Shown: positions 28,816-37,645 of the stretch, in pieces
How positions within the stretch are numbered: the first letter of the stretch is position 1
How the letters are laid out: each line of letters starts with the position of its first letter
From: an uncultured Hyphomonadaceae bacterium
Lineage (GTDB): Bacteria; Pseudomonadota; Alphaproteobacteria; Caulobacterales; Hyphomonadaceae
DNA length: 64,000 nucleotides
NCBI GenBank assembly: GCA_913057945.1
Contig: CAJXOF010000014.1
Location: forward strand, 41,339 to 105,338
Direction: 5' to 3'
Made by a program: the position numbers and the translations under genes
The notes under the pieces: model-generated
Databases searched by the model: none
Told to the model about the DNA's origin: nothing
What the model saw: only the letters and a program-made list of their open reading frames with translations

Positions 28816-29796
28816 ATGCGCCTGCCGCGTCATGCCTATGGCCACAAGACCCGCAGAAGCGGGTTGGGCGGCCTGTTGCGCAGCCGGGTCAGCCTGATCC
28901 TGGTCGGCCTGTTCCTGATCTTCCTCTACTGGCAAGCGAACCAGACCGAAGTGCCATTTTCGGGCCGCAAGCAACTGAACACGGTCTCCATCGAGAAAGA
29001 GGTCGAGCTGGGCCAGCAATCCTATGTCCAGATCCTGAACCAGGAGCAGCAGCAGGGAAATGATGTCCTCTGCGCGGACGGCAACAATTGTGACGGCGCC
29101 GAAGCGGAGTACACACAAGCCGTGCGCGAGATCGGTGTCAGGCTGCAGCGCGCGGCCATTGATCTGGAGCAGGAACTCCTGCGAGACGGCGCCTCCTTCA
29201 CGGCGGTCGCCGACCAGTTCGACTGGACCTATTATGTGGTGGATTCCTCCACGCCCAACGCCTTCTGCCTGCCGGGTGGCTATGTTGCCATCTATACCGG
29301 CATCCTCGATATCACCGGCAATCATGACGGCCAGGTCGACACCGACGATATCAGCGATCTCGACAAGCTGGCCGTGGTGATGGGGCATGAGATTGGCCAC
29401 GCCTTGGCCCATCATGGCGCTGAGCGCGTCAGCCAGCAGCGTGTCGTCCAGTTCGGGCAGATCGCCGTCGGCGTTGGCCTGGGGGACATGGACGCCTCGC
29501 AACAGCGCGCCATCATGCAAGCCTTCGGCGTTGCGGCGCAGGGCGGCATGCTGGCCTATTCCCGCAAGCATGAGACCGAAGCCGACAAGATCGGCCTCGA
29601 TCTGCTCGTGCGCGCCTGTTACGACCCGCGTGAAGCGCCGGATCTGTGGGAGCGGATGGGACAGATTGGCGGCGGCCAGCGCCCGCCGGAATGGATGTCC
29701 ACGCACCCGGCATCTGAAACACGGGCAGAGAATTTCCGGGAATGGATGCCGGACGCCATTGCGGAATACGAACGTCGCTGCGGCCCTCTGGGTTAG
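28816..29796 (+). CDS. M48 family metalloprotease, membrane-anchored
   Basis: 326 residues from the ATG at 28816 (GGAGA six bases upstream); a TTG two codons earlier is less likely. One N-terminal membrane helix (LILVGLFLIFLYW) is followed by a periplasmic-type protease domain with the zinc motif GHEIGHALAHHGAE and the downstream Glu ligand in RKHETEADKIGLDLL. It resembles the BepA/LoiP group involved in outer-membrane protein quality control. A second M48 gene of lipoprotein type lies at about 56.9 kb. The stop overlaps the ydcF-type gene by four bases. Confidence 0.9.
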   Translation: MRLPRHAYGHKTRRSGLGGLLRSRVSLILVGLFLIFLYWQANQTEVPFSGRKQLNTVSIEKEVELGQQSYVQILNQEQQQGNDVLCADGNNCDGAEAEYTQAVREIGVRLQRAAIDLEQELLRDGASFTAVADQFDWTYYVVDSSTPNAFCLPGGYVAIYTGILDITGNHDGQVDTDDISDLDKLAVVMGHEIGHALAHHGAERVSQQRVVQFGQIAVGVGLGDMDASQQRAIMQAFGVAAQGGMLAYSRKHETEADKIGLDLLVRACYDPREAPDLWERMGQIGGGQRPPEWMSTHPASETRAENFREWMPDAIAEYERRCGPLG

Positions 29797-30473
29797 GCGC
29801 CCTCTTCGTCCCCGCGCAGGCGGTCGATGATCGCATCCCGCCAGCTTTCCGGCATCAGGTACAGCGCCCAGGCGCCCGCCTCGTAATGCGCGCGGCGCCA
29901 GATATCGAGCGGGTTGTATCCCCCGCGCGGGCAGGCGGCGAACGTTTTGGGCTGCTCGCCCGGATGGCTGGCATAGATCGCCTTGGCGCGCAGGACGTGC
30001 ATGCAGTTCGAGATGAAGACGATCTTGCCGCTGTCCGAGGCGCTGGTCGTTTTGGCGAGATTTTCCAGACCGGAGATCGTGTCCCGGCTTTCAACATCTG
30101 CACTGATCCTGGCGGCCTCTCCGGACCGGCGCGCCGCCAGCAACGCCATTTCCTGGCTACCGAGCCGACCTTCCTGCGGGCGATGGCCGCCAACCATTTT
30201 CAACTGGTCGAGCTTGCCTGCCTTCAGCAGGGCGACGCCCTTGTCGATACGCGCCGAGGCATCTGCGGCATTGTCGGTATAGAAGATGATCCCGCGTCCG
30301 CCAGCCAGCTTGCCTGTCTGGTCCGAAAGCCGGGTGACGCCCCAGAAGAGAAGCGTTGCGACCAGGTCCGCCAGGACCAGCCAGATCAGCAATGTTCGGA
30401 TGCGTCGAATCACACCGCTATAATCACCACTTGGCCCCGGCCCGCTAGAGCCAAGCCGCAACACGCACTGCAT
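29793..30473 (-). CDS. YdcF/ElyC/SanA family (DUF218) membrane protein
   Basis: 226 residues from an ATG at 30473; a GTG at 30413 just before the basic IRRIRT segment may be the real start, because sequence before it is not family-like. One membrane helix (TLLIWLVLADLVATLLFWGV) precedes the DUF218 domain, with the sugar-like ADASARIDKGVALL and the SRDTISGLENL motif. Members are linked to envelope polysaccharide or vancomycin tolerance, and the biochemical activity is unknown. It follows the NUDIX gene by ten bases. Confidence 0.85.
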   Translation of the reverse strand: MQCVLRLGSSGPGPSGDYSGVIRRIRTLLIWLVLADLVATLLFWGVTRLSDQTGKLAGGRGIIFYTDNAADASARIDKGVALLKAGKLDQLKMVGGHRPQEGRLGSQEMALLAARRSGEAARISADVESRDTISGLENLAKTTSASDSGKIVFISNCMHVLRAKAIYASHPGEQPKTFAACPRGGYNPLDIWRRAHYEAGAWALYLMPESWRDAIIDRLRGDEEGA

Positions 30474-30483
30474 ATTTGCAGTT

Positions 30484-30909
30484 TCAGGCCGGGTTGGACA
30501 TCCGGCCCAGTGAGGCCAGGTAATCGCGAACCGGCGTGGTCAGCGCGCCGGGCAGGTTGTCGAGGGCATACCAGCCCCAGCCACCATGCTTCTCCGGCTC
30601 CATCACGCGCGGCTGGCCGGACACGATCCGGGCGGAATAGACCGGCGCGACCCAATGCTTGCCGTCGCCCTTGTCGATGGTCTCTGCGATACAGGCGAGA
30701 CCCGTCAGCTCGATCTTGACGCCAAGCTCTTCCTCGATCTCGCGGCGAGCGGTATCCTTGGCCCGTTCGCCGAAATCGATCTTGCCGCCCGGCAGGCCCC
30801 ATGCGCCGGCTTCCGGCTCCTTCAGGCGCTGGATCAGCAACAGGCGGCCGTCCTCGTCATGAATCGCGGCGCCACAGCCCGCGCCGGGCAAGGAAACAGA
30901 ATCGGTCAT
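30484..30909 (-). CDS. NUDIX hydrolase
   Basis: 141 residues from the ATG at 30909. The NUDIX box (G-x5-E-x7-REUXEEXGU) is complete: GGKIDFGERA then ARREIEEELGVKI. NUDIX enzymes hydrolyse nucleoside diphosphates linked to another group, including damaged nucleotides and sugar or alcohol derivatives; the specificity cannot be read here. It is probably cotranscribed with the downstream ydcF-type gene. Confidence 0.92.
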   Translation of the reverse strand: MTDSVSLPGAGCGAAIHDEDGRLLLIQRLKEPEAGAWGLPGGKIDFGERAKDTARREIEEELGVKIELTGLACIAETIDKGDGKHWVAPVYSARIVSGQPRVMEPEKHGGWGWYALDNLPGALTTPVRDYLASLGRMSNPA

Positions 30910-31037
30910 GACGTGGAACCTACAACCATCTTTCGCGAATTGCAGGGAGGAAAAGGAACTCAATCGGGCTCGCTCGCATTGCGTTTCTTTCCAATTCAAC
31001 TAGCCTTTCCCCAGGCGCGCACTCGGAGATTTTCGAT

Positions 31038-31424
31038 ATGGCCTATACGATCACACGCACCCTTGATGGCATCTCGCTGGAAGAGGCAGACCGGCGCACG
31101 CGCGCGGCGCTTTCAGACAAGGGCTTTGGCGTGCTCACTGAAATTGATGTCCAGGCGACGATGAAGAAGAAGCTGGACGCCGACATGCCCGGCTATCTCA
31201 TCCTCGGCGCGTGCAATCCGGACATGGCCCACAAGGCGATTGGCATGGAGCCGCGGGTCGGGGCAATGCTGCCCTGCAATGTCATCCTGCGCGAAGTGGA
31301 GGGCGGTATCGAAATCAGCGCGATCGACCCTGTCGCTTCCATGCAGGCCATTGAGAACAGCGAGCTGCACAGCGTGGCGGGGCAGGTCCGCGACATGCTG
31401 GCGGAGGCCATGGGCGCGATCTAG
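31038..31424 (+). CDS. DUF302 domain protein
   Basis: 128 residues, entirely the DUF302 domain: ALSDKGFGVLTEIDVQATMKKKL, GYLILGACNPDMAHKA and VGAMLPCNVILRE. DUF302 proteins occur with sulfur oxidation, metal and redox genes in other bacteria, but no biochemical function is firmly assigned. The central Cys (GACNP) and LPCNV Cys are family-conserved. The VOC protein gene follows after 28 bases. Confidence 0.88.
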   Translation: MAYTITRTLDGISLEEADRRTRAALSDKGFGVLTEIDVQATMKKKLDADMPGYLILGACNPDMAHKAIGMEPRVGAMLPCNVILREVEGGIEISAIDPVASMQAIENSELHSVAGQVRDMLAEAMGAI

Positions 31425-31451
31425 GCGCTGGAAACCGGGTAGGGGGATGTC

Positions 31452-31850
31452 ATGGCAAAAGTGATCGGGCTCGGCGGACTGTTCTTCCTGTGCAAGGATG
31501 TCGACGCCACACGGGCATGGTATACGCGCGTTTTGGGGGTCGAGATTGACGAATATGGCGGCGCGAGCTTCTCGCAGGCCGACGCTGCCACGCAGTTTCC
31601 GAATGGGGCCCGCACGATCTGGGCCCCATTCAAGGCGGAAAGCGACTATTTCAAACCCTCTGAAAGCGACTTCATGATGAATCTGATGGTCGATGATCTC
31701 GACGCCATGCTTGAGCAGGTCAAGACGGAGGGCGTCGCACTGGAAGGCGATCCGATTACGGAGAGCTATGGCAAGTTCGCCTGGATCATGGATACTGACG
31801 GCCGGAAGGTCGAACTCTGGCAGCCGATCGAGTCCATGCCGGCCATGTGA
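31452..31850 (+). CDS. VOC superfamily (glyoxalase/bleomycin-resistance-like) protein
   Basis: 132 residues with the paired beta-alpha-beta-beta-beta VOC fold: LGGLFFLCKDVDATRAWYTRVLG at the start and FAWIMDTDGRKVELWQP at the end, where the last Glu is the usual metal ligand. Substrate unknown. It shares orientation and a short gap with the DUF302 gene. Confidence 0.85.
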   Translation: MAKVIGLGGLFFLCKDVDATRAWYTRVLGVEIDEYGGASFSQADAATQFPNGARTIWAPFKAESDYFKPSESDFMMNLMVDDLDAMLEQVKTEGVALEGDPITESYGKFAWIMDTDGRKVELWQPIESMPAM

Positions 31851-31859
31851 CCCGATCCC

Positions 31860-32471
31860 TCAGAACCAGCCTGCCACCTTGTCCCAGGGCACGAACAGGA
31901 TGGTGATGGTCACGGCCGCTGCGGTGGCCGTGAAGCCTGCAAGCATCAGGGCACCATCGCGCGCCACAAGGGCCAGGCCGAAGAGGACGATGGCCATACC
32001 CGGCGCAGCGACCGCGAATGGCACCAGCTCCAGTGGAATCATGAGCAAGGCAAGAATCGAAACAGCGACCGCAGCCAGATAAGTTGCGGGCTTGCCAGTC
32101 GCCCAGGACAGGCGTTCAGTGATCATGTGGTCGATCCGCTTCAGCCAGGGTTTGACTTTGTCCTCGGCCTCCTCAAGCTTTGCGGTTTCGATGGATTGCT
32201 TCTCCACGAAGGACGGCATCCAGATATGATCCGCGCCAATCAGGATCTGCAGGCTGAATAGCAGGATGACGAAGCCGACCACGGCGGGCAGGCCTGGTAT
32301 GGCGCCGATGGGTGGCAGCACGACCAGCAGGCCGAGCAGGGTAATGATGGGGCCGAAGGAGCGATGGCCGAACATGTCGAGCAGGTCGCCCACCGAGATA
32401 TTGCCCTCGCCACCTTCTTCAATGGCGGTTTCCAGAACGTTCTCCAGCGGGTCGCTTTGTGATGCAGGCAT
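31860..32471 (-). CDS. ExoD-type exopolysaccharide synthesis membrane protein
   Basis: 203 residues from the ATG at 32471. The cytoplasmic start (SVGDLLDMFGHRSFGPIITLL) and the PPIGAIPGLPAVVGFVILLFS segment match the ExoD family, named for a Sinorhizobium gene affecting exopolysaccharide and alkali tolerance; there are about four membrane helices. No polysaccharide cluster is nearby. It is convergent with the VOC gene, with nine bases between the stops. Confidence 0.88.
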   Translation of the reverse strand: MPASQSDPLENVLETAIEEGGEGNISVGDLLDMFGHRSFGPIITLLGLLVVLPPIGAIPGLPAVVGFVILLFSLQILIGADHIWMPSFVEKQSIETAKLEEAEDKVKPWLKRIDHMITERLSWATGKPATYLAAVAVSILALLMIPLELVPFAVAAPGMAIVLFGLALVARDGALMLAGFTATAAAVTITILFVPWDKVAGWF

Positions 32472-32531
32472 GTCCGTCCTCAATTCTGCCCATAGCAACG
32501 CGCAAATTCGGCAGGAGTTCGCCGAAAGGCA

Positions 32532-32567
32532 AAAAAAAAGGCCGTCTGGTAAAAACCAGAACGGCCC
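32532..32567 (-). terminator. Rho-independent terminator after the small secreted protein gene
   Basis: GGCCGTCTGGT (32541-32551) pairs with ACCAGAACGGCC (32556-32567), followed on the minus strand by nine T. It lies 30 bases past the stop of the gene at 32598. Confidence 0.9.
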
Positions 32568-32597
32568 GAGGAGAGGACTGCTAATCAGTCGTGCGCG

Positions 32598-32891
32598 TTA
32601 GCGCGCGGATTTCTTGCACGCTTCAATATCGTCTGCTTCCAGCGCGGAATCGGAATTTGCGAAAGAGATGATCTCGCCAGCCTTCTTCGCGATTTTCTTG
32701 CAGTCGCGGACGGAGGCTTTCTTGCGGTCGAGATCGCCCTTGCAGACCGTTCCTTCGCACAGCCAGACCGTGCCGATAGCAACGACCTGACCGTCTTCAA
32801 CCGGCTCGGCGGTTTCAAAGGTGAATGTGGCGGCAAAGGCCGGCGCGCTGAGTGCCAGGAAGGCTGCGGCAGTAAGAGCAGAACGGATCAT
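32598..32891 (-). CDS. Small secreted protein, probable CC_3452 family
   Basis: 97 residues from the ATG at 32891, with a clear signal peptide (SALTAAAFLALSAPAFA). The mature part has two Cys pairs (TVWLCEGTVCKGD, and RDCKKIAKKAGEII with a C-terminal Cys). Its layout resembles the small CC_3452 family of Caulobacterales; function is unknown. A longer in-frame start exists upstream, but the signal peptide supports 32891. It has its own strong terminator. Confidence 0.75.
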   Translation of the reverse strand: MIRSALTAAAFLALSAPAFAATFTFETAEPVEDGQVVAIGTVWLCEGTVCKGDLDRKKASVRDCKKIAKKAGEIISFANSDSALEADDIEACKKSAR

Positions 32892-33007
32892 CGGAGGATA
32901 CCTTTCGGTGCGTGGAAGAAAAACGGTGTCGGACCCTGAGTGTCCGTCTGCTCTCAATACCGATTGCTGACGAAAACGTCAATCATTCAGCCTTCTTGGT
33001 TCAGCAT

Positions 33008-33358
33008 CTAGTCCGCATCCGCCACCAGACGGGGGGCGAGACCCGAACGGGACACATAAGTCTCGGTCAAGGTTGGGTGGTCGATCTTGTTCACCGCTTG
33101 GGCGATGACCTGTGACACGCACGAATCATCAATACGCGGGGCCTGGGAGACCGGGGCATCATAGCGACATACCGAAATCGCTTGTTCCTGCAGGGAATCA
33201 AGCACGATTCCGGCGCCGGAACGCGAGTGAAGTGCGCTGTTATCAAACTGGATTTCTGCCGACACAGTCTGGGTAGGGTCAGCCATGGCGGGTGCAGCAT
33301 AGGCAACGCCTGCAATCGCTGCGGCGGCGATGAGGTAAGAGAGACGGGAAGATGGCAT
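33008..33358 (-). CDS. UrcA family secreted protein
   Basis: 116 residues from the ATG at 33358, with AAGAAGG upstream. Signal peptide (YLIAAAAIAGVAYAAPAMA), then the UrcA layout: beta strand VSAEIQFDNSALHSRSGAGIVLDSLQEQAISVCRYD and a second Cys in DDSCVSQVIAQAV, probably a disulfide. UrcA proteins are common in Alphaproteobacteria and lack a known function. Confidence 0.82.
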   Translation of the reverse strand: MPSSRLSYLIAAAAIAGVAYAAPAMADPTQTVSAEIQFDNSALHSRSGAGIVLDSLQEQAISVCRYDAPVSQAPRIDDSCVSQVIAQAVNKIDHPTLTETYVSRSGLAPRLVADAD

Positions 33359-33559
33359 GGGAGGAAACCTTCTTGCAGTTGCGGCCGGTGGTGACCGTAA
33401 AGGCAGAATATGAGCATTGAACAAATTGTCAATCATTCAATCATCAACTTTTGTTTCAATCCTGCCGTGGCGGCACAAATTGCCGTCCGGATGCGGCGCG
33501 GTATGCTCAGAGGGGAAAAGGGATTGCCGCAAAGGCGACCACTCAGGAGGAAACGCATC

Positions 33560-34900
33560 ATGGATTTCAACATCCCGCAGGACATTGCCGACTATCTGAC
33601 CGTACTGGACCAGTTCATCGAAGACGAGATCAGGCCGCTCGAACAGCAGGATGACAATATCCGCTTCTTCGACCATCGCCGCGAATGGGCCCGCACCGAT
33701 TTCGACAATGATGGCCTGCCACGTCCCGAATGGGAGGAATTGCTCCGCGAAGCCAAGCGCCGCGCCGACAAGGCCGGGCACCTCCGCTATGCGCTGCCGA
33801 AGGAATTCGGCGGGCAGGATGGCTCCAATCTCGGCATGGCAATCATCCGTGAGCATTTCGCCAAGAAGGGCCTCGGCCTGCACAATGACCTCCAGAACGA
33901 ACATTCCATTGTCGGCAATTTTCCCCAGATCCTGATGCTGCGGGATTTTGCCCGGCCGGATCAGAAGCATCTTGCCGACGATGCCCTGAACGGGAAATTC
34001 CTCGCCTGCTTCGGCCTGACCGAACCGGACCACGGCTCTGATGCGACCCATATGGAAACCCGCGCCGTGCGTCATAAGAAGGACGGCAAGGATGGCTGGC
34101 TGATCAATGGCGAGAAGATGTGGATCACCGGCATGCATGTCGCGACGCACATCATGCTGTTCTGCCGCACCAGCGGCGAGGATGGTGATGCAAAGGGCAT
34201 TACCTGCCTGATCATCCCGGCGCGCGACCCCGGCGTGATCATCGAAGAATACATGTGGACCTTCAACATGCCGACGGACCATCCGCGCCTGACCATCAAG
34301 GATGTCTGGGTGCCGGAAGAGGCCCTCTTCGGCCCGCCGGAAGGGGGGCTCGCGCTGGCCCAGCATTTTGTGCACGAGAACCGCATCCGCCAGGCCGCGA
34401 GTTCCGTTGGCGCGGCGATCTATTGCATTAATGAAAGCGTCCAATATGCCCGCGAGCGCAAACCGTTCGGCAAGGCGTTGGCGACCAATCAGGCGATCCA
34501 GTTCCCTCTGGTGGAACTCGCCACCGAGGCCGAAATGCTGCGCCTGCTGATCTTCAAGACGGCCTGGGAAATGGACCAGATGTCCAAGCCCGACGTCGCG
34601 ATCCATCTCTCTGACAAGGTCTCGATGTGCAACTACCGGGCAAACCGGCTCTGCTGCAATGCGGCCGACCGGGCGATGCAGGTGCATGGGGGCATGGGCT
34701 ATTCGCGCCACAAGCCGTTCGAGCACATCTACCGCCACCACCGCCGCTATCGCATCACCGAGGGTTCGGAAGAGATCCAGATGCGCAAGGTCGGCGGCCA
34801 CCTCTTCGGCTTCATGGGCCCCAACAAGCACGGCCAGGCCAAGGGCGAAAAGGACGAGCGCGGCAAAAGCACCGAACCGACCGATTTTGCGGTGCGGTAG
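33560..34900 (+). CDS. Acyl-CoA dehydrogenase (ACAD10/11-like)
   Basis: 446 residues from the ATG at 33560, set by AGGAGG at 33545-33550. It is an FAD-dependent alpha,beta-dehydrogenase of acyl-CoA esters. Family motifs are present: LACFGLTEPDHGSDATHMET, NGEKMWITGMHVATHIM, FGKALATNQAIQFPLVELATE and the C-terminal QVHGGMGYSRHKPFEHIYR with ITEGSEEIQ. The chain-length preference is not readable. No other fatty-acid oxidation gene is adjacent. Confidence 0.93.
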   Translation: MDFNIPQDIADYLTVLDQFIEDEIRPLEQQDDNIRFFDHRREWARTDFDNDGLPRPEWEELLREAKRRADKAGHLRYALPKEFGGQDGSNLGMAIIREHFAKKGLGLHNDLQNEHSIVGNFPQILMLRDFARPDQKHLADDALNGKFLACFGLTEPDHGSDATHMETRAVRHKKDGKDGWLINGEKMWITGMHVATHIMLFCRTSGEDGDAKGITCLIIPARDPGVIIEEYMWTFNMPTDHPRLTIKDVWVPEEALFGPPEGGLALAQHFVHENRIRQAASSVGAAIYCINESVQYARERKPFGKALATNQAIQFPLVELATEAEMLRLLIFKTAWEMDQMSKPDVAIHLSDKVSMCNYRANRLCCNAADRAMQVHGGMGYSRHKPFEHIYRHHRRYRITEGSEEIQMRKVGGHLFGFMGPNKHGQAKGEKDERGKSTEPTDFAVR

Positions 34901-34911
34901 GCAGGTTCGAT

Positions 34912-35820
34912 TTAGCTCTTAAAGCAGTTTCGTCTGTGCCATTCTAAGAATGCTGGATGCGGTTGCAGCTTTAGGCTTTTAGGGATGGTTGCTTTGCGGG
35001 TTGGCGACATCAGTTGCCATACTCGCTCTGCGTCGTTGACCTGTCTTGATACCAGAATATCGAACTCATTTGACAGGCTGATCAGGCCTCTATCAAACAT
35101 CCAGTGGATCGTTCCGGATAGGGCGATACCATTTTGAATGTGATCAGGCCCACTGTGCTCAACCGGTTTGATGTGTGCAGCCTGGACTTCGGCGCGACCT
35201 CCACCATTGATGAATTGCATCCCGGTAAAGGCGCAGCGCTTGTCGTATGCGTGGATAACGGAGTTTCGGAATATCTTTTTACGGATTGGGCGTGACAGGA
35301 TTTGTTTGAAGCGCTGACGGTCCTCATCAAATACAAATGGTTGCGGCTGTTCACGAACACCGTCGGAAGGCGCGTCGTTGTCATCATCTGCATCGAACCT
35401 TGGGAGTTCGTCTTCCAAAGGATTTCCTCTGTAGCAAATTCGAAAGAAGTCCTCATCTGAAATTTCGCGAACGGCGGACTGGACGTAGCCGGACGGCTTA
35501 TTCGTTCCGGTGCTGAGCCGCGTTTCCATGAAACGATCGCCTGTTCGGTAAGGAACAAATTTCTCGAAACCGAGATAGCTGCCGGGTTCCATGTGCGCAA
35601 AATATAGACCTGACTGTTGGGGGTCGGGCTGAACCCGATCCACCTTTGCGATCGCGCTATAGCCTGAACTGCCCTTGCCCCCCAGAAGTTCGTTGTAAAC
35701 GATCCAATCTCCTACGGTACGCTCTACAGATTTGAGGTATCTTGCGGGAAAGTGGTACCTTTCGTGGGGGAGATCATCATAAACCGAGCCGGGTCTGTGC
35801 AGGAAAACACCTTTGGCCAT
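34912..35820 (-). CDS. HNH endonuclease with PUA/EVE-like N-terminal domain
   Basis: 302 residues. The C-terminal HNH_2 domain has CAFTGMQFINGGGR, then AEVQAAHIKPVEHSG and QNGIALSGTIHWMFD, keeping the AHI...N...H catalytic and metal ligands. The N-terminal 130 residues (ERYHFPARYLKSVERTVGDW, then GYSAIAKVDRVQPDP) look like the PUA/EVE-type module seen in other HNH restriction-like proteins, which in some cases reads modified bases. It is AT-richer than its neighbours and stands alone, which suggests transfer. A defence role is inference; no methyltransferase is adjacent. Confidence 0.75.
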   Translation of the reverse strand: MAKGVFLHRPGSVYDDLPHERYHFPARYLKSVERTVGDWIVYNELLGGKGSSGYSAIAKVDRVQPDPQQSGLYFAHMEPGSYLGFEKFVPYRTGDRFMETRLSTGTNKPSGYVQSAVREISDEDFFRICYRGNPLEDELPRFDADDDNDAPSDGVREQPQPFVFDEDRQRFKQILSRPIRKKIFRNSVIHAYDKRCAFTGMQFINGGGRAEVQAAHIKPVEHSGPDHIQNGIALSGTIHWMFDRGLISLSNEFDILVSRQVNDAERVWQLMSPTRKATIPKSLKLQPHPAFLEWHRRNCFKS

Positions 35821-35915
35821 TCACTAGTCATCCTTGGTCGCGAACATCCCTGGTATCTCATCAATTTTAAAGCGCAATAGCTTCGCCCAACAAACTTCCC
35901 CTCGCGCGCGAATGG

Positions 35916-35931
35916 TTAATGGTAGCGTAAC
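35916..35931 (+). promoter_or_regulatory. CtrA-box-like sequence upstream of the phospholipase-DUF4332 gene
   Basis: TTAA-N7-GTAAC differs from the CtrA consensus TTAA-N7-TTAAC by one base. It lies 59 bases before the ATG at 35990. Confidence 0.35.
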
Positions 35932-35989
35932 TATCATTAGGCATTTCTTGTCTGATCCAGATTGAATCAGGCGGGAAGGGAGACGGGAC

Positions 35990-37645
35990 ATGTCTCTGCT
36001 CGAACGAGTAATTCGCGGCCATCGGTGCCGGTCGACGCACCATTATATTGCGATGGACGCGCTGTCGCTCATTGCGTCCGATGAGGCCGACAAGTGGAAG
36101 GATCTGTTCCTGGTCCACCACGAGCACCTGCTCGAAGGGGCCAAGGCACCGGATTCCAAATTCAAGGATTTCCGCAACCACGTCCTGCACATTTCCGAAG
36201 GGGAATGGGGCGGCGCGCCGGGCAAGGCGATGGAATGGTATGCGACGGCGGTCGATCATCTCCGCCGCAAGCAATGGAGCAAGGCCGCCTATGCGTTCGG
36301 TGTGCTGAGCCATTATTATGCCGACCCGATCCAGCCCTTCCATACCGGCCAGACCGAGGAAGAGGGCGCCATGCACCGCGCGGTCGAGTGGAGCATCGCC
36401 AAATCCCGCGACAAGATTGACGGACGCATCCAGACACTCGGCTATCCGGATGTGCCGGTGCCGGAAGGTGCAGGCTTCATCGCCGACATGGTGCGCAACG
36501 GCGCGCGCCTGTCGCATCCCTATTACCAGACCTTCATCGACCATTACGATCTCGAAACCGGCGTGAAGGACCCGCAGGCCGGGCTCGACGAGACCATGTT
36601 CGATGCCATTGTCGAACTGGTCGCCTATGCGACCGCAGGGTTTGGCGCGATCCTGTCACGTGCGATTGCGGAAGCGGCCGTCAGCCCGCCGAAAACCAAT
36701 CTGACCCTCCAGGGCTATATCGAGACGCTGGACATTCCGCTGCGCTGGGTGACGGCGAAACTGTCCGATGCCGCCGACAAGCGCACGGTGACCCGGATGT
36801 ACAAGGAATATCAGAAGACCGGTAAGGTCATCCGTACCCTGCCGGAAGACGACAAGGCGATCCGCATGCTTCACGCCAGACAGGTGCTGCGCGTTCCGCT
36901 GAAAGAGCTGAACAAACAGGCGCTTGGCCCGATAGGCTCGAAGAACAAGGCGGTTGAGGAGCGCCTGCTGACCGCGCTGATCGAGGATGAGGCCGAACTC
37001 AAGGCCGAGGACACTGCGGTCGAAGAGGGCGCACCACTCGCCGCGCCCGCAGAGCCGATCGAGGCCGAAGCGCCGCTGGCGGAGGAAGCTCCCGCGCCGA
37101 AGAAACAGGCGCCCCCCAAGGCCGAAGAGGTCCTGTTTGAGCCCGATCCTGAAGCCGAAGTGGAGGCCGTTGCCCCCGCGCCAGCGGAGGACGATCTCGG
37201 CGAGGAGTCCGGCGACATCGCCCGCCGTAGCCGCATCACCCGCGACTCGCCGGTTGTCGAGGCGCCGAGCATTGGCAAGAAGACGGCCAAGCGCTTGTCG
37301 CGCGCCGGGATCACCACGGTGGGTGATCTGCTGGATTGCGACACGGAGGAAACCGTCTTCCTGGTCGACGTGGCCTATATCGACGTCGACACACTGAATG
37401 ACTGGAAGGACCAGACCATCCTGATGATGGAAGTGCCGGGCCTGCGCGTGCACGACGCCCAGATCCTTGTCGGCGCGGGCATCCGCAACCGCAAGGAACT
37501 GGCCGAGGCGCCCGCGCGGACCCTGTTCATGCTGGCCAGTGAATTCCTCCAGACCCCGCAGGGCGACCGGGTGATCCGCGACGATGACTACCTTGCCGAA
37601 GAGGAAGTCGAACAGTGGATCGACTTGGCGAAGACGGGCAGCTAG
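35990..37645 (+). CDS. Zinc-phospholipase C-like/DUF4332 fusion protein
   Basis: 551 residues in three parts. Residues 1-220 resemble the zinc-dependent phospholipase C/S1-P1 nuclease-type helical fold, with spaced His and Asp ligands (RSTHHYIAMDALSL, FRNHVLHISE, SHYYADPIQPFH and HRAVEWS). A 330-420 region is Ala/Pro/Glu-rich and probably flexible. The C-terminal part (VVEAPSIGKKTAKRLSRAG to about 540) is DUF4332, which has tandem helix-hairpin-helix-like elements that often bind DNA. No signal peptide, so cytoplasmic. GGGAGACGGGAC lies upstream of the ATG. Function unknown. Confidence 0.75.
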   Translation: MSLLERVIRGHRCRSTHHYIAMDALSLIASDEADKWKDLFLVHHEHLLEGAKAPDSKFKDFRNHVLHISEGEWGGAPGKAMEWYATAVDHLRRKQWSKAAYAFGVLSHYYADPIQPFHTGQTEEEGAMHRAVEWSIAKSRDKIDGRIQTLGYPDVPVPEGAGFIADMVRNGARLSHPYYQTFIDHYDLETGVKDPQAGLDETMFDAIVELVAYATAGFGAILSRAIAEAAVSPPKTNLTLQGYIETLDIPLRWVTAKLSDAADKRTVTRMYKEYQKTGKVIRTLPEDDKAIRMLHARQVLRVPLKELNKQALGPIGSKNKAVEERLLTALIEDEAELKAEDTAVEEGAPLAAPAEPIEAEAPLAEEAPAPKKQAPPKAEEVLFEPDPEAEVEAVAPAPAEDDLGEESGDIARRSRITRDSPVVEAPSIGKKTAKRLSRAGITTVGDLLDCDTEETVFLVDVAYIDVDTLNDWKDQTILMMEVPGLRVHDAQILVGAGIRNRKELAEAPARTLFMLASEFLQTPQGDRVIRDDDYLAEEEVEQWIDLAKTGS

